From positions 1-64,000 of the forward strand of contig CAJNOL010000467.1 in NCBI GenBank assembly GCA_905250125.1: 64,000 nucleotides of DNA, written 5' to 3'. The notes beneath the pieces are model-generated. The model did not search any database. It was not told the DNA's origin and saw only the letters and a list, made by a program, of their open reading frames with translations. A program made the translations under genes and the position numbers. Shown here piece after piece: positions 1-11,600 of this stretch (position 1 is its first letter; the number at the start of each line of letters is the position of its first letter). The stretch comes from Rotaria sordida. Taxonomy: Eukaryota; Rotifera; Eurotatoria; Philodinida; Philodinidae.

Positions 1-94
1 ATTCGCCAATTGTAATCATTGGAAGTACGACTTATTAGTTATGTGCAATCATTTTTATTTCAAATAAATAATCCATGTAAAAAAATTAGGGGTA

Positions 95-250
95 AAATCA
101 GATTAAAATCGATTAAAAACTGATTAAAAATCGATTAAAATCATACACCTTTTAATCGATTTTTATTCAAAAATAATCAAAAAAAAATCAAAATTTCATA
201 CATGATTTCGATTAATTCTGATTAATTTCGATTATATTCGATTAAAATTT
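95..250. repeat. AATCGATT-rich degenerate tandem repeat
   Basis: A short stretch is dominated by repeats of the words GATTAAAA and AATCGATT in both orientations. It reads as a degenerate simple repeat and carries no plausible reading frame. It directly precedes the G-rich array and the 31-bp minisatellite, so the first 700 bases are a repeat block. Confidence 0.6.
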
Positions 251-276
251 GATGAAAAAAATCGATTTTAATTGAC

Positions 277-405
277 TTTTGTGGGTGCGGGTGTGGGGTG
301 TAGGTGTGGGTGTAGGGTGCAGGGTGTGGGGTGTGGGTGTGGGTGTGGATGTGGGGTGTGATGAGAAGATGTACACCCCCATCCCCACACCCCACACCCA
401 TACCC
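277..405. repeat. G-rich (TGTGGG-like) array facing a C-rich inverted copy
   Basis: About 80 bp of GGGTGTGGGTGT-type repeats with variants run on the + strand. After a short non-repeat spacer (about 357-370) comes about 35 bp of the complementary ACCCCACACCC-type repeat. The two arms could form a hairpin, and the G-rich arm could form a G-quadruplex. TGTGGG is the telomeric unit reported for the bdelloid Adineta, and the orientation (G-rich then C-rich) is that of a head-to-head telomere junction. A plain microsatellite with an inverted duplication is the alternative. Confidence 0.7.
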
Positions 406-467
406 TAAAAATATCAATTATTATATTTGAGTTACAATTCAACTCATTTATATTGGTGAAATTCCTA

Positions 468-680
468 GTGTGACATTCGCCAAATTGGTGAATTACTAGT
501 GTGACATTCGCCAAATTGGCGAATCGCTAGTGTGACATTCGCCAAATTGGCGAATCGCTAGTGTGACATTCGCCAATAAATAAAATATTTTTGTATTATT
601 GTGTTCGCCAATTGGTGAATTACTAGTGGATATTCGCCAATTGGCGAAAACTACAATTGGCGAAATGAGGAATTGGCGAT
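468..680. repeat. 31-bp minisatellite with palindromic core
   Basis: Units starting at 468, 499, 530 and 561 are spaced exactly 31 bp apart. Each contains the palindrome TTCGCCAAATTGGCGAA or a one- or two-base variant, followed by tcgctagtgtgac. The last unit breaks down after 575, and looser copies of TTCGCCAATTGGCGAA continue to about 680. A related TTCGCCAATT lies at the very start of the window (bases 2-11). Confidence 0.85.
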
Positions 681-700
681 AAGATTTTACCCCTATTAAA

Positions 701-3700
701 ATTTATGTGTGTGTTTTGTTGTTTTACATGTAAAAAGGCACTACCATGTATATATTTGTAAACTTTATGATTTGTTGTTCTGTTGTACTAATTTATACAT
801 TAAATTTTTTCCAACAACTTGTATAATTTTCCATTGTTACCGTACCGTTGTTTTCTATTTGTTTTTTGCAACGTTTTTTTTTTTACATCATCAGAATGGT
901 CATCAGTCTGACTGATGTAATTTTTTTTTGAAGATCCGTTTTTTATTGTACTTGGTTGTATATTGTATTTGAATGATTTTGTTTAATTGTGCAAATATTT
1001 GTTTTATTTGTGAATATAATAAGATAATAAAAATCCAAGTACAATAAGATAAATCATAGTTATATATTTTCAAAACAAAAAACTTATAGGTGTTTGCAAA
1101 AAAACTTGCACAACTTCTACAGATATTATTGTATATAAAGTGTTTATCGAAATTTTTTACAGTGTGGTAGATAGCTCACAACGAATACTACACGACACTA
1201 TAATTTGATATTCGATCTGTTTACGTATAGAAGAAAAATAAGACAAACATTTCTTTTTCTCGGAAGCAAAAAAAACACTTATAAGCGAAGTTTCAACATT
1301 TTTGACTTTTTCCACTAGTCGATGATCTTGGATCGATTCTTTCCAGATGCTTATTTTTCTTGATCGTCAGTCAAGATTCTTTTCTATGAAAAAGAATCTT
1401 GTCTGAAAGTCAGGGCGAAAAGAATCTGACCTGAAAAGCCAGAAGAAAAAGAATAGCGAAAGAATTACAAGAAATTTGAATTTTCTTGAACTTCTGGCAA
1501 GATTTTTTAACAGAAAAAATAAAAAGATTCTATTGGTCTAAAGATGAACGTCATGTGATATTGTATACGAAAAAAACAACATATAATATGACCATCCATA
1601 GATATTATTTAGTTCATACGTACCAGACGATAGTTGTAGTAACTGTTTCAATTTATTGTAATTCATAGGAACCATTACATCCAGATAATTTATATATCTC
1701 GTACGAGATAATGGATAATTACGTACAATTCGTGAAAAAGGCACTAAAATAGTATATAAAATCATCGAATAATAATTTTTTTTTGTTTCTATATGTACGG
1801 AAAATCTTTCCATAAATGTTGGTCGGTAAACAGACTTCAACTAGAATAATACAAGAATAGTGACTGCAGGAACAGGATCGTTATCCAATACAACACAGTA
1901 CAATATTCATTTCTTAGCATTTTTCCTATTATTTTTATTCTGTTTAGGCTTTAACAGTTAATGAAACAATAAAACCAATCTTGAAATATTGTGAAGAAAC
2001 AAATAATGGATGAAAGAATTGATGCTACAAAATTCAGAACAAATATTTGTGCTTGGAAAGCTTGCTAATTTTCAAATAGCGACTACTATGGAGATGCACA
2101 ATAAAAAATGTATGTTTAATTTAGTTTTTATTTCTTTTTCATGGTAAACATGTGACTATTATAGCTATGGACGTTTTTGTATTATTATATGTCTTCTTCA
2201 TTATCTCTCTTTCTAGTTCGTTTTATATCATATAAAACGAGATAGGTTTTTTGTATATCTTTTTTTTCACGTCTTTTTGTGTATTGTTCAGATCTGCGCT
2301 TGAAAAATATATAATAAAAATTAAAATCAAATACTACATTAGTGTAAAGTAGAAGAGAAATGCTCTCCAAGAATCAAGCAGGAATTGCAAGAAGAAAGAA
2401 TCCATAAGACTTTCAAGAAAAAAAGAATCTTTAAGAATTTCAAGAACCCAAGAATCTTGCTGGATTACAAGGTTCTTGTCTCGTCAGGCAAGCTTCGGTC
2501 TACACGATTCTTGTAGAAAGTCAAGATCTCTTTTTTCAGACAAGAATATTGGCTGTAGAAGTTGATAGAATTAAAGATGTGAAAAGTAGAATACAAGAAA
2601 AAAAACTTGTGTTCCATGTTATTTGAGAGAGACTGAATCTTGCTATACTTGATATGTTCAACTTTTTATTCAACATGATATTTAAGAAAATTTTTTCTTG
2701 AAGTTGATGTACCTAATATAAACAACTTTAAAAATCATCTTGATTTACATTGTATTGCTATTCAAAAACCATTTTTAATATCGTGAAACACCAAAATGAT
2801 ATTTTTCTCATTACCTATCGAATTTCATAAAACTTAACTAATTGTAATAAAATATAAAAAAATCTGTATATACAATTAATTTCTCATATAATGTTTTATA
2901 AAAGGTTTTCTTAAATTTCAAGTAGATTTTTGATGAAATAGATAAATCTGCTCTATACTGAACTAAGCATAGAGCAATGCGATGCATCTGATTATTCTAC
3001 GAATTTTTCACTAGAATAATTCAAATTGAAACATGCGAAGTTTTCAGCTGATTTTTTTGTCCAAAACTAACAAACTTTTCATAAATTTTAATAAAATGTA
3101 ACCGAGTATTGAGAGTTTGGAAATAATATTAGTTGTAAGATAAATTTTCTCACACCTGGAAGAGGTTTTCTACGGAAACTAATCATTTTTATGAAAACCT
3201 AGCAAAAAGTAGTTAGTGACGAGAAATCCAAGTGAAAGGCTTTTTTTTATGCATACTTATCAAATTCACTTTGTTAAATATAAACAAACTTTTGGATGAG
3301 AGCAAATGAAGTACCATAAATCTTGAGTAAAGATATTAGTCTATAAGATACTTAAATTCGAGACAATATTCTCATGAAAATGGTTTCGAGTTTAATTCTA
3401 GACGTTTTCTTTTTGAAAATGATAGAATTAACATTTGCCCCTATTAAATACAATTAACAACTGACAACCAAAATCGGGTATGTCTTTTTCTGCAAAAACT
3501 CAAAACTGTATCTATTAAATATAAAAATATTTCTTGTAAGAAATTTAAATATAACTAATTTTAATCATGCTAATATTTTATCTATCATTCGTTGATATAA
3601 AGAAACAATAGCTTTTTTTTGCTATTCACTTTTAATGTCGTTTTTTTGCTTGTTCAATATTATGATATTCTCACTCTTGTAAATTTCTTTTTAATGCATC

Positions 3701-5659
3701 TCCAAATGTTTTTTTAATAGATCAAATGTCGTCAAGGTTTATAGAACCAATTTTTTTGTTTTAATGCGATTGATTAGAACATGTTCGATAGCCTCTAAAA
3801 CCATCTACATCCTATGCTTATGAACTTGATCAAATTGAAAAAATTAAATATTGTAAAAATCATCTAATTCTATAACTACTTTTTCTACGAGTATAGTTCA
3901 AAAGAATTTTGCACATATGTCATCAGTAAAAATAAATTATCTCACAATGATCACTACCTTGTGAACTGATAAGCTCTAATCATTAATCGATAAAGATTGA
4001 AGATCGTTTAAGAAATTTATCGACTTAGGCTGAATTCCTTCCATAGTAGGAGAGTCCAAATCTCCTATTGTGTATCATTTATTTTCATAATTTTTAATTA
4101 AAATGATTTTTCAAAAAAATCAAAATAATTTCGAGAATTACGAAAGAAATGTTTAGAACTTTAAAAACCCAGAAATAATGTTGATCGTAGTTTTTTAAGA
4201 TTTTCTCGCTTAATATCCTAAAAACTAGGCATATTCTGACGTAATTATATACTAATTGAAGTTTCAATTTTGCAAGAAACTAATAAATAAAGGGAAGTCT
4301 TCTATTACGTCTAACGCATCGTTCCTCAAGGTGGATCTTCTATTGTGAGAGAGAAGCTTATTCAAAGATCCATAAAATTGTCCAGAATAGTGTTTTTACA
4401 ACTTCTCATCAATCGTAAAAGCGCTTCCTTTTGTTGAATACAAGGACGATGAATTTTAAAATCGTCTTAGTTTTCAAACTCGCTCATAACCATATAGCTT
4501 ATCAATCAAGGTTTTTACCCTATTATAAATCATAATTTGTCTGCTGGCCGTAAAAAAAAAACGAAAAATACATGGACATTAAGCGACCTCTTATTTCGTT
4601 TTCGTCTGCATATTATATTGATTGGTCAGCTAACGACTCATCACTGGACGATGTATCAAACTGATTCACATATACTTTTATATTCTTTCTTTCTTTCTTC
4701 TTTGATTCATTAAAATGAATCATTAAACCATTCCGACAAAGAAAAAATACTAACATCTGACGCACTCATCAAAATTTTTGCTGAACTTTGTCATTCTTTT
4801 TTTTTATCTTCTTGATAATGATGCAGCATTTACCATCGAATCAAGGTAAATAATATCCATTAATTGAAGTAAAATAGGACTGCCAATTATCAATCATAAA
4901 AGAATCATTTGAATTGTCTAAATTATATATATTATTGATGAAATCGATAATGATGTTGTTGAAGTACGAAGGCTATTTGTGTGTATGATTGGAAAGTTTT
5001 TAAAATCTATATAATTTTTATGTGATCAACAAAGAAATTGTTTTTCTTCATTTTACGAATCAACAAGTTTTGAAAAAGAAATTTCATCCCTTTAGGTAAT
5101 GTTTTATATTCTTACGATAAATTCTTTATCTCTATTTATGTGAGTACTTTTCTTATATCAATTGTTGACAAAATATTATCGTTTTACAAATGAAAATCTT
5201 TGTTCGAAAACATACAAACAGTTCAGTATTATGTTCATTGAACACATAAAGGGTCAATCCCGAAGCGATAAGCTTATTCTCTTCTTTTTTTTTTCTCTAA
5301 TCGATGATGCATCTTACTCTCTGTTGTTTCTTTTTTTATTCGACACCCACAGTTAATTTTTTTTCTCTCTTTCTTTGCCTTGCGTCTCGAATAGCGTGTG
5401 TGTCATACACCCATACTTCTCTCTGCGCACACGACACTCTTATTTTTACTACACATACAGCAACTGCACGTTCGCCACTTGTACAAGGTCGAGTACGCTC
5501 AAGTGTATGCACGAACTATGATGGTTTGATAATTTCTTCTTATTCTTCCTTTTTTTTTTTTTAACACGTATATTCATTCAAAACTTACGTCTTGTATAGT
5601 AATGATGTTCTGTTCGATAATACTCTGTCATTGATATTTACGAATTAACTGACATAAAA
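701..5659. other. Intergenic region without a recognisable gene
   Basis: No reading frame here looks like a conserved protein. Two sub-regions (about 1370-1460 and 2380-2550) are rich in AAGAATCTT and its complement. A hairpin sits at 1371-1402, with arms TCAAGATTCTTTT and AAAAGAATCTTG. A 100-codon open frame on the minus strand (1538-1840) lies between these two zones but resembles nothing I know. The 5' flank of the PHLDB-like gene (about 5280-5560) is pyrimidine-rich. Confidence 0.5.
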
Positions 5660-8600
5660 ATGATAGACAACATCGATTGTCAATTAAATAACAAAGATAA
5701 ATGTGAAAAAAGTAAGTTAAAAAGTGTTATATCAGTATTATTTTTATAAAAAATATGAAGCTTTCTAATAATTATTGGTTCGATGACAATGTCTCGTTGT
5801 GTAAACAAATAATCATAGGAGCAATAAAAGAGAGCGAGAGCGAGAAAGAATGACAGACTTGCATATATATATATATATACATTTAAAATAATATTACAGT
5901 CTAGTAGAACAGAACAGATCTGGGAGCTGTTTATAGAATTGACGTTAGATAATTATCGGATTAGCCGCTAACAGACAGCGTCTCTTGGTGATTCTATATA
6001 TAATCAGATTAATATAACTGAAAAAGTCTAGAAATGTTGAATGTTACAATGTTTAGTATTGATGACGTAAAAATGGACAACTGACAGTAAGACTAATAAT
6101 GTAATATTAAATATATTTTATTCATTTAGAAGAACCATTATCTCATAATTTATTTATTCCAATCGAAAATTCATTAAAACAAACTGATAATAATTCTAAA
6201 AAAATATTAAAAATTAAATTTCAAAGTAAAAGTCTTGACGATTTACGATTACATCGAGAATGTCAACACCAACAAACAGATGATAATTATGTTTCAAATA
6301 CAACACGAACGGAAATAGATTTATCTACTATTGGATGTAATATGAATATAGACATTAATGAAAAACAATTGTATGATGATGATAAATATGACCTACGCGA
6401 ACAAAAATGTCAATCAGCACCGGTATCTCCAACAAAAATATATGATAAAGAATTAGCTACATTTATTGAATGCGAACAAAAATTAATTACTGACAGTTTT
6501 GTTTATAATATTGATCTGTCCGATACTAATGATATAACATGTCAACCTCAGGCAAGAACAGCAATATTCTTTGTATGTTGTTAATAATTGCTACAGATTG
6601 TATATTACTATCTTTTTTGAAAGGAGAGGAAAAAGAAAAAGAAACTTCAATACATAATTCATATCAGTTCGCTTTTTTTTTTCTTCATCTTAACATTGAG
6701 AAAGGATTCACTTTTTATAACAAATCATTAAAAAAAAATGCATTGAGATGACTTTTCAAGTGATGACTGCATCCAAGGAGAAATTGTTAATATTCATGCA
6801 TGAATAAAAATCTTTTCTTTTCTTTTTTTTTTGTCTGTCAGTCAAATGATTTCCAAGGTCTTTCTTTTTCACTTATAAGATTTACTTAAATTTAAAACTT
6901 CTAAAGATAGAATAGAAAAATGTCTTTTCATCTTAAAATAAAAATTGTGTAATAGTTATAAGATGAAACCTTTTCAATAATCTTTCATTATAAATGTATG
7001 ATGGAATCTAATGGTTTGTATCTCATTATAGAAAGAAATCAAACGAAATATTCATGGTTTTTTTTTTTTCTTTTTTGTCTTATACTTTCTTTTCGTCTTT
7101 TTCAGGATGAAGATTATTTGTCCGATAGTACTCCTTATGAACCACCAATTAATAATATTATTCAATCATCTTTAATTAATTGTTGTGTTACAATAACGGA
7201 AGAAAACGAAGAAGAACTTGAACAATTAAGACGTGATGATGAAGAAGAAAAACAACGAAAACAACATCATTTATTAAAAATTAATGATGGATCAAAACCA
7301 ACAGTAACATTACATGACAATGATGATCGAGCTGATATACTTGAGAATGAAAATGAATCAGAAATAATAATAATGAATAATATTAATAATTTTGAAAAAC
7401 TTCAAGATGATAATGAACATCTTTCAACTATTTATGAATCTCTAGGTACACAACTTCGAACAGATGAAGAAGACAATGGTGAAGAAGAAGAAGAAATTTA
7501 TGATGATGCATATGACAAATTAATTGTATATGACATTGCTAATGTTGAATCAATTGAAAAAGTAATTAAATATCATTTATACAAATTATATTAATTGATA
7601 CTTTTTTTGATTTCTTAGTCCTTGAATATTCATCCTAAACTTGAATCAATTATGTCTCCATCTTCATCATATCGTTCTCCAATTCTTGATAGAAATCGTA
7701 TACGTTCATGTTATACTGATGCATCATCATTGGAACCATCTTCAACACCAACTACTAATACTCTTTCAGCTTCAAATTTATGTGGAACAACAACAATGAT
7801 TGCATCAAAAGTTTTTACTCCTCCATTTATAAATAATAATGAAAAATCATCTTCATCACCGGTGATTAATAATCAAAATAATTCTATAAATAAATCTTTA
7901 ACTTTTCTTCCAATAAAACAAGAAGCATCATCATCAAAATCTTCACATATGTCATTATCAGTTCCAATGTTACTTTTACCTATTACAATCGAACAAAATA
8001 CATGCATGATAGATAATAATCAATTAATATCAATGCAACATGTCAAAAAAATGAAAGTAATTCAATCTTCATCATCAAGTCTGTCAGATTTTATCATGCC
8101 AGCATCATCATCAACGTTAAAAAGTACAAGTATGTCGTAATCAATATCTTTTGAAAAGTTTAGAACAAATGTTAATTATACGGTTGATCAAACGAAATAT
8201 TTATTAAGAATTTCCCATACTTCTACAATGGATTTTCTCATTTAGTATGATTGATTTGAACTAAAATTTTCAAGGATAAGTAGTTCGAGCAAGAAAACAT
8301 ATCAATTCGATACGTTATACTAGTCATTCACTTTTTATGATCAGTGCAGTAGATGATGTGTTAAAATAAATCTAAAAAACAAAAGTGATATCATCACATT
8401 AAATCTTGTTTGTCTCAAAAAAAATCTGATCTAGCAAAAATTTCTTCTTATCTAAAGTTGAAATTTTTCTAATTTAAAACTATGTTTTGAGAAAAAGGCT
8501 GAATAAGTTTAGAAAAGAAATTTTTACATTTTTGCCTAAGATATGTGAATTATGTATCCAATGTTAAGAAGAAAACATCAATACTAATCCTTATCTTGAA

Positions 8601-11600
8601 GGTTAGTAGGTATTTAATAGTTAATATAAAATAGTATTATTGAATATTGATACTAATCCACAAACAGTCTTTGCAAAACTTAGAAAAAAAAAAGTTCGTG
8701 AAAATTTCTCCGAAAATATTACAATAGAGTCCAAATCTCATCCAATAAGTTTATTAAAACTGGATCATTTTGCAAAATATCACGTACATATATTCTAAAA
8801 GAGAGGACTGCAATCGTTTTTCTCAAAGGAAAAGGAAGTTAAGCGTACTCTCCACTATTTCTCTACTTCAAAAATTTACTTTTTTCGATTTCAATTTTTT
8901 TGTATCTGAAAAGACATTTAAGTGTCCTCTATCGAATAACATATGAATGAAAAGTTTTCGATGTAATTTAGATTCTTAAAAGAACCGACTTTAGAGATTT
9001 CCTATACAAAAAAAAACACGTTCTACAACTCTTCCGTGTTATAAATGATCTATACTAACGAATATAGTTATTTCATCATCAAAATGTGTTGTATCGGTCA
9101 ACAATGCATGTTTCTAGTCGCTTTGCAAGTCGATTAATTTATAGCTATTTACAAAAAAAGAATGGAAAACACAAAATATCGAAAAAATGGTGTTTTATAC
9201 TTTTCTCAATATTAACTTTTTTAGAGAAAAATTAAACTTTTCCCATTTTTCTCCCAGACGTTTCGATTGATTGAGCTGAAATTTTTTGTGTGACAACTAG
9301 AACCAAATCGGGATATGTAGGTATATATTTTTTTCTTAAAATAATGTTCTGGTGGTTTTCGGTAGATATTATAAAATTTACGCAAGGAAAAAAAACATAT
9401 TTTTTGATAGGACTTCCAATATTTTAGTTCTCTTAAGCGAAGACAACAATATTTTTCAAAGAAAAACAAACTATACACCCTGATTTGGTTCTAGCTGCTA
9501 CAGCAAAGAAATTCAGCCATAAAAAAAGAATTTTGGCTGTTTGCAAGGAGGAAAAGTTTAGGTTATTTTTGGTACTTCTATTTCCTATATCTCATAAAAG
9601 AAAATATCTGAGAATTCTGAGTCTATGACAATTTTTACTGTACTCATCAAGATTTATCTACCCTAAAAGTTTCATAATTATTGACTTAGTAGTTCTTGAG
9701 AAATCCGGGAAACGTAGGAAGGGAAGGGTACCCTTAAGGACTCCAGAAAATTTTGAAACTTTCAATGCAAATAGATCTCGATGAGAAAAGCAAAAGTTGT
9801 CATAGATTGAAAATTCTCGAATACTTCTATATAAGAAATATTCAAATCATAACAGAAAAGAATGGCTTCTTTTATTGTTCCCTTCTCAACCATAATATAT
9901 CTGATAGAGTTGAAGTATTTTAAAGGCACTTAACACTATCTAGGTTGCCTACTTTTTTTGTGGTTTCTTTTTATCTCCTTCCATTCTAATAAAATAATCA
10001 AAATACCAAGCATATCCATAAAATATATGTTTTCTTTAATTGAAACTTTTCTTATAAATCATGATTAAAATCAGTGATACATCATATTTTGAAACATTTC
10101 AAAAAACAGTAAAATAATGTGTAAATTTTGATGTTTCTTAGCGAAGATGTTCCATCTTTTCCAGCTATTATAGTTATTTGTTAACTATTAAAATATGTTC
10201 AGCAGATAAAAGGTACTTCGAAGCGTACGTAGAACAGAAAAAAAAATCTAAGAAAAGTTTCCATAAGGAACTAATAACTAATTCTTTTTTCTTTATTTTA
10301 GTACATTATGAAGAAGTACCGAGTGTTCATCATTCACTGACAGATTGTTCATCAATTCATCGAATATCATGTTGTGCACCCATTACTGATGAAGATTATT
10401 CAACAAGAAATAAATCATCCAATGATAATCAACGTCGACCATCATTTACTCGACGTATTCTTACAAATGGTTTACTATTATCACATTGCTCAAGTAGTAA
10501 TTCAAATCATCGACGAACCCAACCACCTCTGACATTCAATCAATATCGTCATCAAACAAAACCAAAAAGTGAAGAAAAATTATCATCAGTATCGTCTCCT
10601 GTTGCTTTTTTATCATCATCATCATCATCATCATCTGAATCAAATTCACCATCAGGTGAAAAATTTATGTCTCGATCAGATTTTATTCCACAACAACAAC
10701 AAAATATATCTCAACAACGTAAAGCAACTAGTCTTAAAACTATAGCCGAAACATCAAATCATCAACCATCAAAAATTCTTTATCCAATTGATTTTCAAAC
10801 AAAACATATTGATCAATCATGGTATCAAAAACATTTATTATCATCATCTCATTATAATAAAGTTCCAACATCTGATTCTGGTATTGTTATTGATACAGTT
10901 AGTACTCGACCAACATCAAAGTCAAGTATTGAAGAAGTAAATTTGATGTATTTCATCACCTTTTTCTTTCTGTTATTAATTGAATCCAAACATGTACTAG
11001 AATATAAAAGGAAGTCATATATGCATGTTTTCATCTTCTTGTCTTCTATTTTTTTCTTTTCCTCTAAAGGCTTGTTGTATTCTCTCACCATCAATATTAG
11101 ATTTACTAATTGAACTAGTTCATCTGTCTGTTGGACGTTACACATGTGATGTCCGATAAGACAGGAAAGAAGAAAAAAATGAGAAATAGAAGTTGCCCTT
11201 GATTGCTCTATTCACACGTACATACACATTGACCGTTTGTCCTCTATTTCTCTCTTTTTTCTTTTTTTTTTCTATTCACATACTTGTCCGATGACCGATG
11301 AAGTGGATGATTACTGTTTAGAATGATGGCGATGGTATTCCAATTGATATTACGAACAGTGGCAAATTAAAACAATATCAAAGTACCTATCAAAAAACAT
11401 TGGCAGATTTAACTATTATCAAAAAGAATATTGTCGATATTGAAAGTCGTCTTAGCGAAGCTATGCGAGAGGTAAGATCATATAAATAACTATCAATAAA
11501 TTTCTTTTATACATTACAAACTGATCTTTTCTTGGTAATTCTTTCTTTTTTTTTTGCCTAATTACATCCTTAGGCTAAATCACTCAACCTATTGCATATC

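Noticed and set aside
242..514. Open frames on both strands over the G-rich/C-rich array
   Set aside because: They translate the GT-rich repeat into low-complexity Thr/Pro/His or Gly/Val and have no protein character.
468..600. Regularly spaced 31-bp units that could suggest a CRISPR array
   Set aside because: Units are contiguous without unique spacers, and the DNA is eukaryotic with spliced genes.
1538..1840. 100-codon minus-strand frame
   Set aside because: No motif recognised, overlapped by another frame on the plus strand, and flanked by repeat-like DNA. One such frame is not surprising in 64 kb.
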